The notes beneath the pieces are model-generated. The model worked only from the letters and a program-made list of their open reading frames with translations, did not search any database and was not told the origin of the DNA. From Halolactibacillus miurensis (lineage in GTDB: Bacteria > Bacillota > Bacilli > Bacillales > Amphibacillaceae): a stretch of 46,337 bases of DNA. A program made the position numbers and the translations under genes. This document shows positions 33,482 through 40,945 of this stretch, in pieces (the stretch's first letter is position 1; each line of letters begins with the position of its first letter). Location: assembly GCF_900116255.1 (NCBI RefSeq), contig NZ_FPAI01000022.1, forward strand, positions 1 to 46,337, in the 5' to 3' direction.

Positions 33482-33811
33482 ATGAAAACTTTATTAGATA
33501 AACTTCATTTGACAAAGCAATCGATTCCTTTTCCGCTTCTCAACATATATGAAGATAAGGACTATTTTTATATCCGTACCTTTTTACCTGAGAAATTATC
33601 TTCATCTTTAAAGTTATCGATTCACAATCGTACCCTTACCTTTACTGGTCATCTATCAACATCAAATGATGGCACCACCCTCTATCAAGAAGTACCTAGT
33701 ACACACATTAACCGACAAGTCACCTTACCAGAAGCCATTGACCAAAAAATTATTGCTTGTATTCACACAGAAGATGGAACGGAATATGTATTAAAAAAGC
33801 GCCGGCTATAA
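33482..33811 (+). CDS. small Hsp20/alpha-crystallin-like protein
   Basis: 109 aa. Strand pattern and sequence (YEDKDYFYIRTFLPEKLSSSLKLSIHNRTLTFTGHL...YQEVPSTHINRQVTLPEAIDQKIIACIHTEDGTEYVLKK) resemble an alpha-crystallin domain of the small heat-shock/spore-coat CotP type, without the long N- and C-terminal arms. ATG 33482 lies eight bases after GGAGG; the frame itself opens at GTG 33467. It is a lone plus-strand gene between the UPF0316 gene and the convergent pbuG. The assignment rests on overall pattern, not on a diagnostic motif. Confidence 0.6.
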   Translation: MKTLLDKLHLTKQSIPFPLLNIYEDKDYFYIRTFLPEKLSSSLKLSIHNRTLTFTGHLSTSNDGTTLYQEVPSTHINRQVTLPEAIDQKIIACIHTEDGTEYVLKKRRL

Positions 33812-33831
33812 TGACTATAGGCGACGCTTTT
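33795..33831. terminator. terminator between the Hsp20-like gene and pbuG
   Basis: AAAAGCG/CGCTTTT (33795-33801 with 33825-33831), an internal loop and an inner CTATA/TATAG stem. It overlaps the stop codon of the plus-strand gene and lies 43 bp past the pbuG stop on the other strand, so it may serve both. Confidence 0.6.
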
Positions 33832-33873
33832 GGCGATGATACATACTATTGATTAACCTAGATACTTGTTAAC

Positions 33874-35172
33874 TTAGCTTAAAAACGCTAGGAATAACAC
33901 AAAGATAACAGATAACACCCACATTAGGCCTGGAATCTCTTTACCACGACCACGTGCTAACATCGTAATTGGATAGAAAGTAAACCCAACCGCAATACCT
34001 GTCGCAATACTATAAGCCAGTGGCATCATAATAATCGTTAAGAAAGCTGGGACAGCTACTTCGATGTGATCCCATTCGATTTCTTTTAAGCTCGATACCA
34101 TCATAACACCGACAATAATTAAAGCAGGCGCTGTTACCGCATTTGTGACAACACTTAATAGCGGTGAAAAGAATAGCGCTAAACCGAAGAAAAGTGCCGC
34201 AAAGACTGCCGTCAAACCAGAACGTCCACCCGCACCAACACCTGCAGCTGATTCTACGTAACTTGTTGTCGTAGATGTTCCTAAAACAGCACCTGTCACT
34301 GTTGCGACAGAGTCTGAAAGAAGAGCTTTACTTGCATTTGGTAATTCATTTCCCTTCATTAAACCAGCTTTTTCAGCAACCGCTACAAGCGTACCTGCGG
34401 TATCGAAAAAGTCAACGAAAAGGAAGGTTAAGATAACACCAAGCATTTGTAAAGTAAAGACATCACCAAAGTTGGTGAACGCTTGACCAAATGTTGGGGC
34501 AATGGATGGGATTGAACCAAAGATGGCATTTGGTAAGTCAATTAAACCAAAGATAATACCAGCAACTGCGGTAATAATCATACCGTAGAAGACACCGCCA
34601 CCGACTTTAAGTGTAATAAGAACAACTGTTACAACAAGACCGAAAATCGCAAGCGCTGTGTTACCGTTTGAGAAATCACCTAATGCCACAAGTGTTGCTG
34701 GGTCACCAACGATAATACCTGCATTTTGGAACCCTAAAAAGGCGATGAATAATCCAATACCACTACCAACCGCTAGTTTTAAGTTTTTTGGAATCGCATT
34801 GATGATCGCTTCACGCACGCCTGTCAAAGTCAATGCGATAAAGATTAAACCAGATACTAATACCCCACTTAGTGCTGTTTGCCAAGGAATACCGTAATCA
34901 CCGACAACGGTAAAAGCGAAGAATGCGTTTAGTCCCATACCAGGCGCAAGCGCGATTGGGTATTTCGCATAAAGCCCCATGACAAGCGTTCCAACGACCG
35001 CTGCAAGTGCTGTCGCAACGTAAACAGCGTCTTTATCCATACCTGATGCTGATAAAACATCTGGGTTAACGAATAAAATATACGCCATCGCTAGGAAGGT
35101 GGTTAAACCTGCCATAAATTCTGTTTTGACGTTCGTGCCTAACTCTTTTAGATTAAAATACTTTTCTAACAT
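33874..35172 (-). CDS. pbuG: hypoxanthine/guanine permease PbuG (AzgA-type NCS2 family)
   Basis: Proton-coupled purine base importer of the AzgA branch, 432 aa with about 12-14 membrane segments. Family features: KTEFMAGLTTFLAMAYILFVNPDVLSASGMD at the N-terminus, GLYAKYPIALAPGMGLNAFFAFTV, the helix DFFDTAGTLVAVAEKAGL, and SYVESAAGVGAGGRSGLTAV. Preceded by a leader of about 230 nt with a guanine-type riboswitch and an upstream PurR-box pair, the same control as purE. Position beside yebG-purE matches B. subtilis. Confidence 0.93.
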   Translation of the reverse strand: MLEKYFNLKELGTNVKTEFMAGLTTFLAMAYILFVNPDVLSASGMDKDAVYVATALAAVVGTLVMGLYAKYPIALAPGMGLNAFFAFTVVGDYGIPWQTALSGVLVSGLIFIALTLTGVREAIINAIPKNLKLAVGSGIGLFIAFLGFQNAGIIVGDPATLVALGDFSNGNTALAIFGLVVTVVLITLKVGGGVFYGMIITAVAGIIFGLIDLPNAIFGSIPSIAPTFGQAFTNFGDVFTLQMLGVILTFLFVDFFDTAGTLVAVAEKAGLMKGNELPNASKALLSDSVATVTGAVLGTSTTTSYVESAAGVGAGGRSGLTAVFAALFFGLALFFSPLLSVVTNAVTAPALIIVGVMMVSSLKEIEWDHIEVAVPAFLTIIMMPLAYSIATGIAVGFTFYPITMLARGRGKEIPGLMWVLSVIFVLFLAFLS

Positions 35173-35203
35173 AATCCTCTTCCCTTCTTTGTTTCGTCGG
35201 CAT

Positions 35204-35240
35204 AAAAAAACACACCAAAGATCACTTAATCTTGAGTGTG
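35204..35240 (-). terminator. terminator in the pbuG leader
   Basis: Minus-strand 12-bp stem with one mismatch and one G-U pair (35229-35240 with 35211-35222), a 6-base loop and T7 (35210-35204), 32 bp before pbuG. CAGAAGT at the 3' side of the aptamer (35314-35308) can pair with ACTTCTG (35258-35252) just upstream of this stem. An additional CATC/GATG mini-hairpin with T8 occurs at about 35281-35300. Confidence 0.75.
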
Positions 35241-35309
35241 TAGTGTTTAGTCAGAAGTTTTTGTTTAAAACATATAAATAAAAAAAAGCATCAAACGATG
35301 GTTATTCAC

Positions 35310-35381
35310 TTCTGCGTAGACAGACCATTTACGGTGGTCGGTAGAGACTCATGAGCCATATTCTCAAGATTATACGACGAA
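35310..35381 (-). promoter_or_regulatory. purine riboswitch aptamer, guanine type (pbuG leader)
   Basis: Minus-strand RNA with P1 inner pairs CGTA/TACG, core TATAAT, P2 around TGAG/CTCA with loop AATATGG, TCTCTACC, P3 GACC/GGTC with loop ACCGTAAAT, and the 3' core GTCTACG. The residue at the position equal to C74 is C, so guanine or hypoxanthine is expected. P1 is interrupted by a 2x2 internal loop. Confidence 0.9.
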
Positions 35382-35411
35382 ATATTTAGTTTTATTTTGA
35401 TTACATCGTTT

Positions 35412-35440
35412 ATCATACATGGTTCAGTTTTAATCGTCAA
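35412..35440 (-). promoter_or_regulatory. pbuG promoter
   Basis: Minus strand TTGACG (35440-35435), a 17-bp spacer and TATGAT (35417-35412), upstream of the aptamer. Confidence 0.8.
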
Positions 35441-35445
35441 TAGTA

Positions 35446-35490
35446 AAATACGAATATTATTAAAAATTTAAGGATTCATTATTCGGATAT
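35446..35490. promoter_or_regulatory. PurR operator candidate upstream of pbuG
   Basis: Inverted PurBox-like pair: plus-strand box 35446-35458 (11 of 13 to AWWWCCGAACWWT) and minus-strand box 35478-35490 (ATATCCGAATAAT, 12 of 13), 19 bp apart. The pair begins five bases upstream of the -35, nearly the same geometry as at purE. Confidence 0.65.
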
Positions 35491-35643
35491 CTCTTTCATT
35501 TAACAGAATATTATAACTAAAAAAGACGAATGTTAGTGTTTACCAAAAACATTAACAGGTGTATGTCTTCATCCAAACGACTAGATTCGTTCTTTTCACT
35601 TATAAAAAAGATTGTGTTTCTACTTTTTTCCTTTACAAACAAA
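35491..35643. other. gap between the pbuG control region and the ABC permease terminator
   Basis: No gene is visible. An 11-bp hairpin with one G-U pair (35531-35541 with 35547-35557) is present but has no clear T tract next to it on either strand. The rest is T-rich and unremarkable. Confidence 0.4.
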
Positions 35644-35680
35644 CAGCCGTCATCCCTTCCTTCATGAGGGATGACGGCTG
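35644..35680 (-). terminator. terminator after the ABC permease gene
   Basis: Perfect 14-bp GC-rich stem (35644-35657 with 35667-35680) with a 9-base loop, then TTTGTTTG on the minus strand, 68 bp past the permease stop codon. Confidence 0.75.
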
Positions 35681-35747
35681 CTTCATTATCTTTATACTAA
35701 ACGAATACTATCAATTATTGAAGATGTTCCATTTACAATTACCAGTC

Positions 35748-38700
35748 TTATTCATTCGATTTTAATGCTTCAATCATATCCACATGTTTTAATTTACGGT
35801 GCATCATCAACATGACCATCGTTGAGAAGACCATGGTAAGAATCGCCGCATAAAGGTAACTTGTCCAGTCAAGACTTGGATTAAACATCATATTATCCAT
35901 TGAGGCTGTACCTAAAACAAAGACGTGTAAAAGACGCCCGAATAAGCCACCGACGACAATGCCCATCAATGTCAAAATAATATTTTCCCGATAAATATAC
36001 ATCGTCACTTCATTGTCATAAAACCCGAGTACTTTTATTGTGGATAACTCTCTGATCCTTTCTGACACATTAATATTGGTTAAATTGTACAGCACGATAA
36101 AGGCTAATCCAGCCGCTGCGACAATTAAGACAACGACAACAATATTTAAACTTTCCATCGAATCTTTAAATAAGTTAAGCATCGACTGATTATAGCTTGT
36201 CGTAATGACGTAATCTGACTCACTTAAGTCATCACTGAGTTCTGTTTCAAACGCTTCACTGTAAGGATACTTCAACAGCTCGGCATTATACTCTGGTTCT
36301 AAAGAGAAACTCTCTTCATATAGACTTGGACTGAGGTATAAGTAGTGACCCGCATAATTTTCGATGATACCTCCAACGGTCACTGTCAGCGTGTCATCAT
36401 CAGCTGTTGTAAAGGTCATATCATCACCTTTTTCTACTTCAAATAATGTCGCTAACTTTTCAGTAATAATCGCCCCATCTTCTGATAAATCAAAAGCTTC
36501 TCCACTCGTTCTGTTTTTTAATTGCACAAATCGATTGAGTTCAGCTGGTGTTTCTGGTACAAACATCGTGACATCTTGAGGGGTAACCCCTGATTTATTC
36601 GCAGCTAATGTCTCTTGATAAACCATTAAAGATGCTTCAATCATATCATTCTCATCAATAATGGTGCGATACGCTTCTTTTTCATCTGATGATGCTTCAC
36701 TATCAAGCGCCACAACGGCTTCATAGTTCATCACCCGACCAAATTGTAAGTCAACAATCCCTTCAACAGCCCCTTTCAGGCCAAATCCAGTAATGATAAG
36801 CGCTGCACAACCACTGATCCCAATCACCGTCATTAACATCCGCTGTTTATATCGGAATAGGTTTCTGGCGGTGACTTTTTGCATAAAGTTCATCCGGCGC
36901 CACAGCGGCGTGATACGTTCGACTAAAATGCGTTTCCCGCTCTTTGGTGCTTTTGGTCGCATCAAGATGGCTGGTGTTGTTTTTAAGTCTTTACGCAAGA
37001 CATACCAAGCGGTCACTAAACTAGAGAATAAAGCCACCGCAAGTGAAATCAAGGTAAATGACCAATAAAAATCTAAGGCGAGTGGTGGTAAGTTATACAG
37101 AATTTGATACGCATTAAAAATCACTTTTGGTAATAACGTGTACCCTAGGACTAACCCGAGGATCGCCCCGACTAGGGTTGCGGATAAAGCATAAAGATAA
37201 TATTTCTTCTGAATATCACGATCGGTATATCCGAGTGCTTTTAATGTGCCCATTTCAACCCGTTGTTCTTCGATCATCCGTGTCACTGTCGTTAGCGTCA
37301 CAAGGGCAGCAATTAAGAAGAATACCACCGGGAAGATTGTCGCTAAATCACTCATCCGTTCCGCATTCTCTTCAAATTCGACGAGTTGACCGTTATCATG
37401 GCGGACGGTTAAGTAATACGTTGGTGCCTCAAGCTTATCAAGCTCATCACGTGCTTCAATAAGTGCTTGTTCTGCTTCTTTAATCTCACGTTCTGCGTCT
37501 TGTTTTTCTTCATTAAAGGTCACTAGACCTTCTTCGTAGTCCGCTTGACCTTCCGCAAGATCCCCTCTTGCTTCTTCTAGTTCACTCACACCTTTGTCAT
37601 ACTCAGCCCAACCTTCATCAAGCTGACTCCGGCCGGCCGCGAGCTCTTGTTCTGTTTCGGTGCGCTGATTATTTAACTCCGTACGCGCCTCTTCTAATGC
37701 TTGTTTTCCTGCGTTAATCTCTTCTAGACTTGCGCGTAGTTCTTGTTGCTGGGCTTCTAGTTCATCACGCTGATTATTGATTTCATTAATATTAGTACGC
37801 AACTCTGAAATGCCAGCTGTTAAACCGGCATCAGCCGAAGACATAAACGCCGTAATTTCTTCTTGTGTTACGGTGCCGTTAAAGTAACCTTGTAATAACG
37901 TAGATAAAGACGTGTCATTAAACGTCATCTCGGCTGTTTCGTCGATCCACGCTTGTTTCATCTCATCCGTTAATAATTCGACGGGCGTTTGGAAAAACTC
38001 ACTTAATTGTTGGTTTAATTGACGAATATCGTCGCGTTGATCAAGCAGCGCTGTCTCTTGACCGACAAGGTCGGCATAAGGCTCATTTAATTGATTCAGT
38101 CCTGCTTCAATCTCACTTAGACCATTCTTTACTTGTTGTTCACTCTCCAGAAGTGTCTGTTCTTCATCTGCTAGTCGTTCTTCTGCCTGTTTCATTTCTT
38201 GTTCGAACGTGTCGACACCGTCACGGTAATTTTGTTCTTCCCGGTCAAGCTCTAAAAAAGCGTCTTCTAGTTCAGCTTCTGCTGAAGCCAGTTCTTCTTT
38301 TCCTGTTTCAAGTTCTTCTTTTGCCTCAGCTAATTCTTGTTCTGCATCGGCCAGTTCTTGTCTGGCCTCTTCAATCTCTGTTTGACCCTCTTCAATTTCT
38401 TCTCTAGCATCGGCCTTAATTTTGTCAAGGCGACCTGCCCCTACTTCTTCTAAGGCAGGTTCGTATGCGTCTTTATAGTCCTTCATTTGTTCGATATAAG
38501 TGTCGCTATACATCGATAGGTTTTCTGATGCCTTAAACGTAACGAAGATATCCGTATATACATCAAGGGTGAAGACATCTGCTTGAACGACACCAAAAGC
38601 ATCAAGTTGACCACGTCCAATCGTCGTTTGACCTCTTGAATCATTCGTAATGTAACGAGGGGATGTGACAAAACCAACGACCGTAAACGTTGATTCTGAT

Positions 38701-39194
38701 ACGGTGTCAGAAAGATTTGCCTCCTGACTACCGCTATAAATCGTGACCTCGTCACCAATAGTATATTGACTCGTTAAGACATCATTGTAGTCAAGTGCTA
38801 TTTCATTGGATTTCTCTGGCAGGCGTCCTTCGTCCACTCTAAGCTGATTAAGTTGATTGTCTTCATCATGACCCATCAACTTTATGACCAGTCTATCTTC
38901 TCCAAATAGCACATCATGACTATAATGCCCTTCAAGCGACTCAATCTCTTCTTTTTCTTCTAATCGTGTATATTCTTCTTCATCTAAACCATAATTGGAT
39001 TGGATGTGTAAATCATACAAGTTTTGTTGATTAAAATAATCATCCGCTGTCTTCAACATATTTGGTCCGGTTGCTTGTAGACCAGAGAAGAAGCCAACGC
39101 CGAGTAAAATTAAAAACAAAATTGAGAAAAAGCGTGCTTTTGAAGAAGTAATCTCACGCCAAATCATTTTGTACAAGGCTGTTTTTTTCTGCAT
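35748..39194 (-). CDS. ABC transporter permease, FtsX/MacB type with coiled-coil outer domain
   Basis: 1148 aa. Residues 22-40 form the first membrane segment, followed by a large outer domain. It contains Glu/Ala/Leu-rich heptad coiled coils at about 255-365 and 460-590. Two FtsX-type membrane blocks follow: segments near 620-640, 668-688 and 708-732, with the cytosolic EMGTLKALGYTDRDI motif. After a segment near 785-805 and a second outer domain comes the second block, with ELSTIKVLGFYDNEV. Such permeases work with a MacB/LolD-type ATPase in export or envelope signalling rather than import. The ATPase gene is 12 bp upstream. ATG 39194 follows AGGAG. The substrate is unknown; a TetR-type regulator nearby suggests induction by a small molecule. 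Confidence 0.88.
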   Translation of the reverse strand: MQKKTALYKMIWREITSSKARFFSILFLILLGVGFFSGLQATGPNMLKTADDYFNQQNLYDLHIQSNYGLDEEEYTRLEEKEEIESLEGHYSHDVLFGEDRLVIKLMGHDEDNQLNQLRVDEGRLPEKSNEIALDYNDVLTSQYTIGDEVTIYSGSQEANLSDTVSESTFTVVGFVTSPRYITNDSRGQTTIGRGQLDAFGVVQADVFTLDVYTDIFVTFKASENLSMYSDTYIEQMKDYKDAYEPALEEVGAGRLDKIKADAREEIEEGQTEIEEARQELADAEQELAEAKEELETGKEELASAEAELEDAFLELDREEQNYRDGVDTFEQEMKQAEERLADEEQTLLESEQQVKNGLSEIEAGLNQLNEPYADLVGQETALLDQRDDIRQLNQQLSEFFQTPVELLTDEMKQAWIDETAEMTFNDTSLSTLLQGYFNGTVTQEEITAFMSSADAGLTAGISELRTNINEINNQRDELEAQQQELRASLEEINAGKQALEEARTELNNQRTETEQELAAGRSQLDEGWAEYDKGVSELEEARGDLAEGQADYEEGLVTFNEEKQDAEREIKEAEQALIEARDELDKLEAPTYYLTVRHDNGQLVEFEENAERMSDLATIFPVVFFLIAALVTLTTVTRMIEEQRVEMGTLKALGYTDRDIQKKYYLYALSATLVGAILGLVLGYTLLPKVIFNAYQILYNLPPLALDFYWSFTLISLAVALFSSLVTAWYVLRKDLKTTPAILMRPKAPKSGKRILVERITPLWRRMNFMQKVTARNLFRYKQRMLMTVIGISGCAALIITGFGLKGAVEGIVDLQFGRVMNYEAVVALDSEASSDEKEAYRTIIDENDMIEASLMVYQETLAANKSGVTPQDVTMFVPETPAELNRFVQLKNRTSGEAFDLSEDGAIITEKLATLFEVEKGDDMTFTTADDDTLTVTVGGIIENYAGHYLYLSPSLYEESFSLEPEYNAELLKYPYSEAFETELSDDLSESDYVITTSYNQSMLNLFKDSMESLNIVVVVLIVAAAGLAFIVLYNLTNINVSERIRELSTIKVLGFYDNEVTMYIYRENIILTLMGIVVGGLFGRLLHVFVLGTASMDNMMFNPSLDWTSYLYAAILTMVFSTMVMLMMHRKLKHVDMIEALKSNE

Positions 39195-39206
39195 GAGAGC
39201 TCCTTT

Positions 39207-39908
39207 CTACCACTCGATTTCATCCACTGAACGTGGACGTGGATTTTCGACGATTTCTTTTACTTTTGCATCATGAATATAAATAACTCGATCAGCCATC
39301 GGCGCAATTTGAGCATTGTGTGTAATCACAATGACTGTCGTATTAAAATCACGCGCTGTGTTTTGTAAGAGACGTAAAATCTGTTTACCTGTTTGAACAT
39401 CTAATGCCCCTGTCGGTTCATCACACAGTAATAATTTCGGATTTTTCGCCAGTGCCCTGGCGATGGCCACCCGTTGTTGTTCCCCGCCGGAAAGTTGTGC
39501 TGGAAAGTTGTCACGGCGATCTGTTAAGCCGACGCTCTCCATCACTTCATCAACATCAAGTGCATCAGGTGAAATTTGACTGGCCAGTTCAACATTTTCT
39601 CTCGCCGTTAGGTTCGGGACAAGATTATAAAATTGAAACACAAAACCAACATCATCACGACGATACGTTGTGAGTTGTTTTTTAGAATATTGACTAATAT
39701 CTTTGTCATCGACATAAATATGACCGTCATCCGGTGAGTCCATGCCCCCTAATATATTTAACACCGTTGATTTTCCGGCCCCACTTGGACCTAAAATAAC
39801 GGCAAATTGGCCTTGTTCTACATCAAACGTAATCCCATTATTTGCGACAATGGTATTCTCCCCCATTGTATAACGCTTAAATTCATCTACTACACGTACA
39901 TAACTCAC
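39207..39908 (-). CDS. ABC transporter ATP-binding protein (MacB/LolD-like)
   Basis: ATPase partner of the downstream permease. Walker [11 protein letters not shown]-loop [18 protein letters not shown], signature [15 protein letters not shown], Walker [13 protein letters not shown] and the switch histidine in VIVITHN. The frame opens at GTG 39944, but GTG 39908, eight bases after AAGGGGG, is the better start: 233 aa, beginning [16 protein letters not shown]. The upstream codons overlap a leader hairpin. It is 12 bp from the permease gene and transcribed from a promoter whose spacer carries a palindrome. Confidence 0.93.
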   Translation of the reverse strand: MSYVRVVDEFKRYTMGENTIVANNGITFDVEQGQFAVILGPSGAGKSTVLNILGGMDSPDDGHIYVDDKDISQYSKKQLTTYRRDDVGFVFQFYNLVPNLTARENVELASQISPDALDVDEVMESVGLTDRRDNFPAQLSGGEQQRVAIARALAKNPKLLLCDEPTGALDVQTGKQILRLLQNTARDFNTTVIVITHNAQIAPMADRVIYIHDAKVKEIVENPRPRSVDEIEW

Positions 39909-39941
39909 GTCAGACGCCCCCTTATCATGTTGTATCTTTTT

Positions 39942-39960
39942 CACCCTATTTTTTAGGGTG
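39942..39960. repeat. small hairpin in the ABC operon leader
   Basis: CACCCTA at 39942-39948 and TAGGGTG at 39954-39960 form a 7-bp stem with a 5-base loop in the predicted 5' untranslated region, 33 bp before the chosen GTG start. It has no T tract, so it may simply shape the leader. Confidence 0.4.
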
Positions 39961-40033
39961 ACTCTTTTCTCTTACATGCATCGCTTTTCACTTGTAATGA
40001 AACAAATGCTTGTTGCGATGACTATACATTTAA

Positions 40034-40062
40034 ATTATAATAGACATAGTGTCTATTATCAA
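40034..40062 (-). promoter_or_regulatory. ABC operon promoter with palindromic operator in its spacer
   Basis: Minus strand TTGATA (40062-40057), a 17-bp spacer and TATAAT (40039-40034). The perfect 19-bp dyad AATAGACA-tag-TGTCTATT (40039-40057) fills the spacer and touches both elements. This is a classic site for a dimeric TetR-type repressor, and tetR starts 130 bp away on the other strand. The elements are seen; the repressor assignment is inferred. Confidence 0.8.
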
Positions 40063-40091
40063 TCTACAATGTCGGATTGATTGTCTGATAC

Positions 40092-40116
40092 CCGACGTTT
40101 TTCAAAAAAATGTCGG
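40092..40116. repeat. 25-bp imperfect palindrome before tetR
   Basis: CCGAC...GTCGG arms with T and A tracts between (one mismatched pair). A further GTCGG lies at 40071-40075, so the tetR upstream region has three copies of this 5-mer. It could be a second operator or a short hairpin in front of the regulator gene. Confidence 0.4.
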
Positions 40117-40187
40117 TTTCCGTACGAAATTTTATAAATTACCATTCATTTCTTTCACAAAAAATATCCTTGGAAAGAGGTTATACT

Positions 40188-40751
40188 ATGAGTAAAACGA
40201 ATGATCGTCGTGTAAAAATGACTAAACTGTTATTACAAGAAGCGCTGGTTGAACTCCTACAAGTGAAACACATTTCAAAAATTTCCGTGACAAATTTATG
40301 CGAGACAGCTGATGTGCATCGTAGTACATTCTATACGCATTATGCTGATCAATATGATCTATTAAAACAAATTCAAGCAGATGTTGTGCTAAATATCCGT
40401 CACTACATGGAACAACAAACCGTTGATACGACTCATCCCGTTAATGAGCAAAAATTAATCCCTATCTTAGAGTATGGAAAGAAAAATGCCGCCTTAATCT
40501 CCGTGCTTTTGAGTGAGAACAGTGACGACACATTAGAAAATGAAATTATGCAGTTTGTTAATTTTATCTCCCTAACACATTTAGATCAGTTTGACGAACA
40601 GATGAAAGAATATGTTGTATTATTTGGGGTAAGTGGCAGCATGGCCATTTTGAAGAAATGGCTTAAAAATGGCATGAAAGAATCCACAGAATCCCTCGCC
40701 CAACTGATTATTCAACTGACCGAAAATGGCACTTACTATTATGATGACTGA
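40188..40751 (+). CDS. TetR/AcrR family transcriptional regulator
   Basis: 187 aa. The N-terminal helix-turn-helix is typical: MTKLLLQEALVELLQVKHISKISVTNLCETADVHRSTFYTHYADQYDLLKQI. The C-terminal ligand and dimer region is of the TetR_C type seen in Firmicutes. The frame opens 26 codons earlier, but ATG 40188 with AAGAGG upstream and the usual short N-terminus is chosen. It is divergent from the ABC operon and probably represses it through the palindrome at 40039-40057. A 7-bp inverted repeat (TGATGAC...GTCATCA, 40742-40768) straddles the stop codon without a T tract. Confidence 0.88.
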   Translation: MSKTNDRRVKMTKLLLQEALVELLQVKHISKISVTNLCETADVHRSTFYTHYADQYDLLKQIQADVVLNIRHYMEQQTVDTTHPVNEQKLIPILEYGKKNAALISVLLSENSDDTLENEIMQFVNFISLTHLDQFDEQMKEYVVLFGVSGSMAILKKWLKNGMKESTESLAQLIIQLTENGTYYYDD

Positions 40752-40945
40752 CACTTGACATGTCATCAGTAGTCAATACGCTCGTTTCGTGTTTAATTTA
40801 GCCTCTTACGGGAATACTAAACTAGCTACTAAAAACCGAGTAACGATTGAATAGTCAACACAACCGTTATTATTCATTTTTTTAGAAGGGCTATTCTTTG
40901 TTACTCACCTTTTTTGTAGACTATATTTTTTTGGGGGAGATAACT
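40752..40945 (+). other. gap upstream of the PTS gene
   Basis: No gene. Two crossing inverted repeats (TAACG 40841-40845 with CGTTA 40865-40869; TGAATA 40848-40853 with TATTCA 40871-40876) are followed by T7 at 40877-40883. The stems are short and AT-rich, so attenuation is only a possibility. No LicT/GlcT-type antiterminator site was recognised. A weak TTGTTA-18-TATATT pair ends at 40927. Confidence 0.3.

Noticed and set aside
40801-40945. LicT/GlcT-type RNA antiterminator before the PTS gene
   Set aside because: No recognisable RAT sequence is present; only short AT-rich repeats were found.
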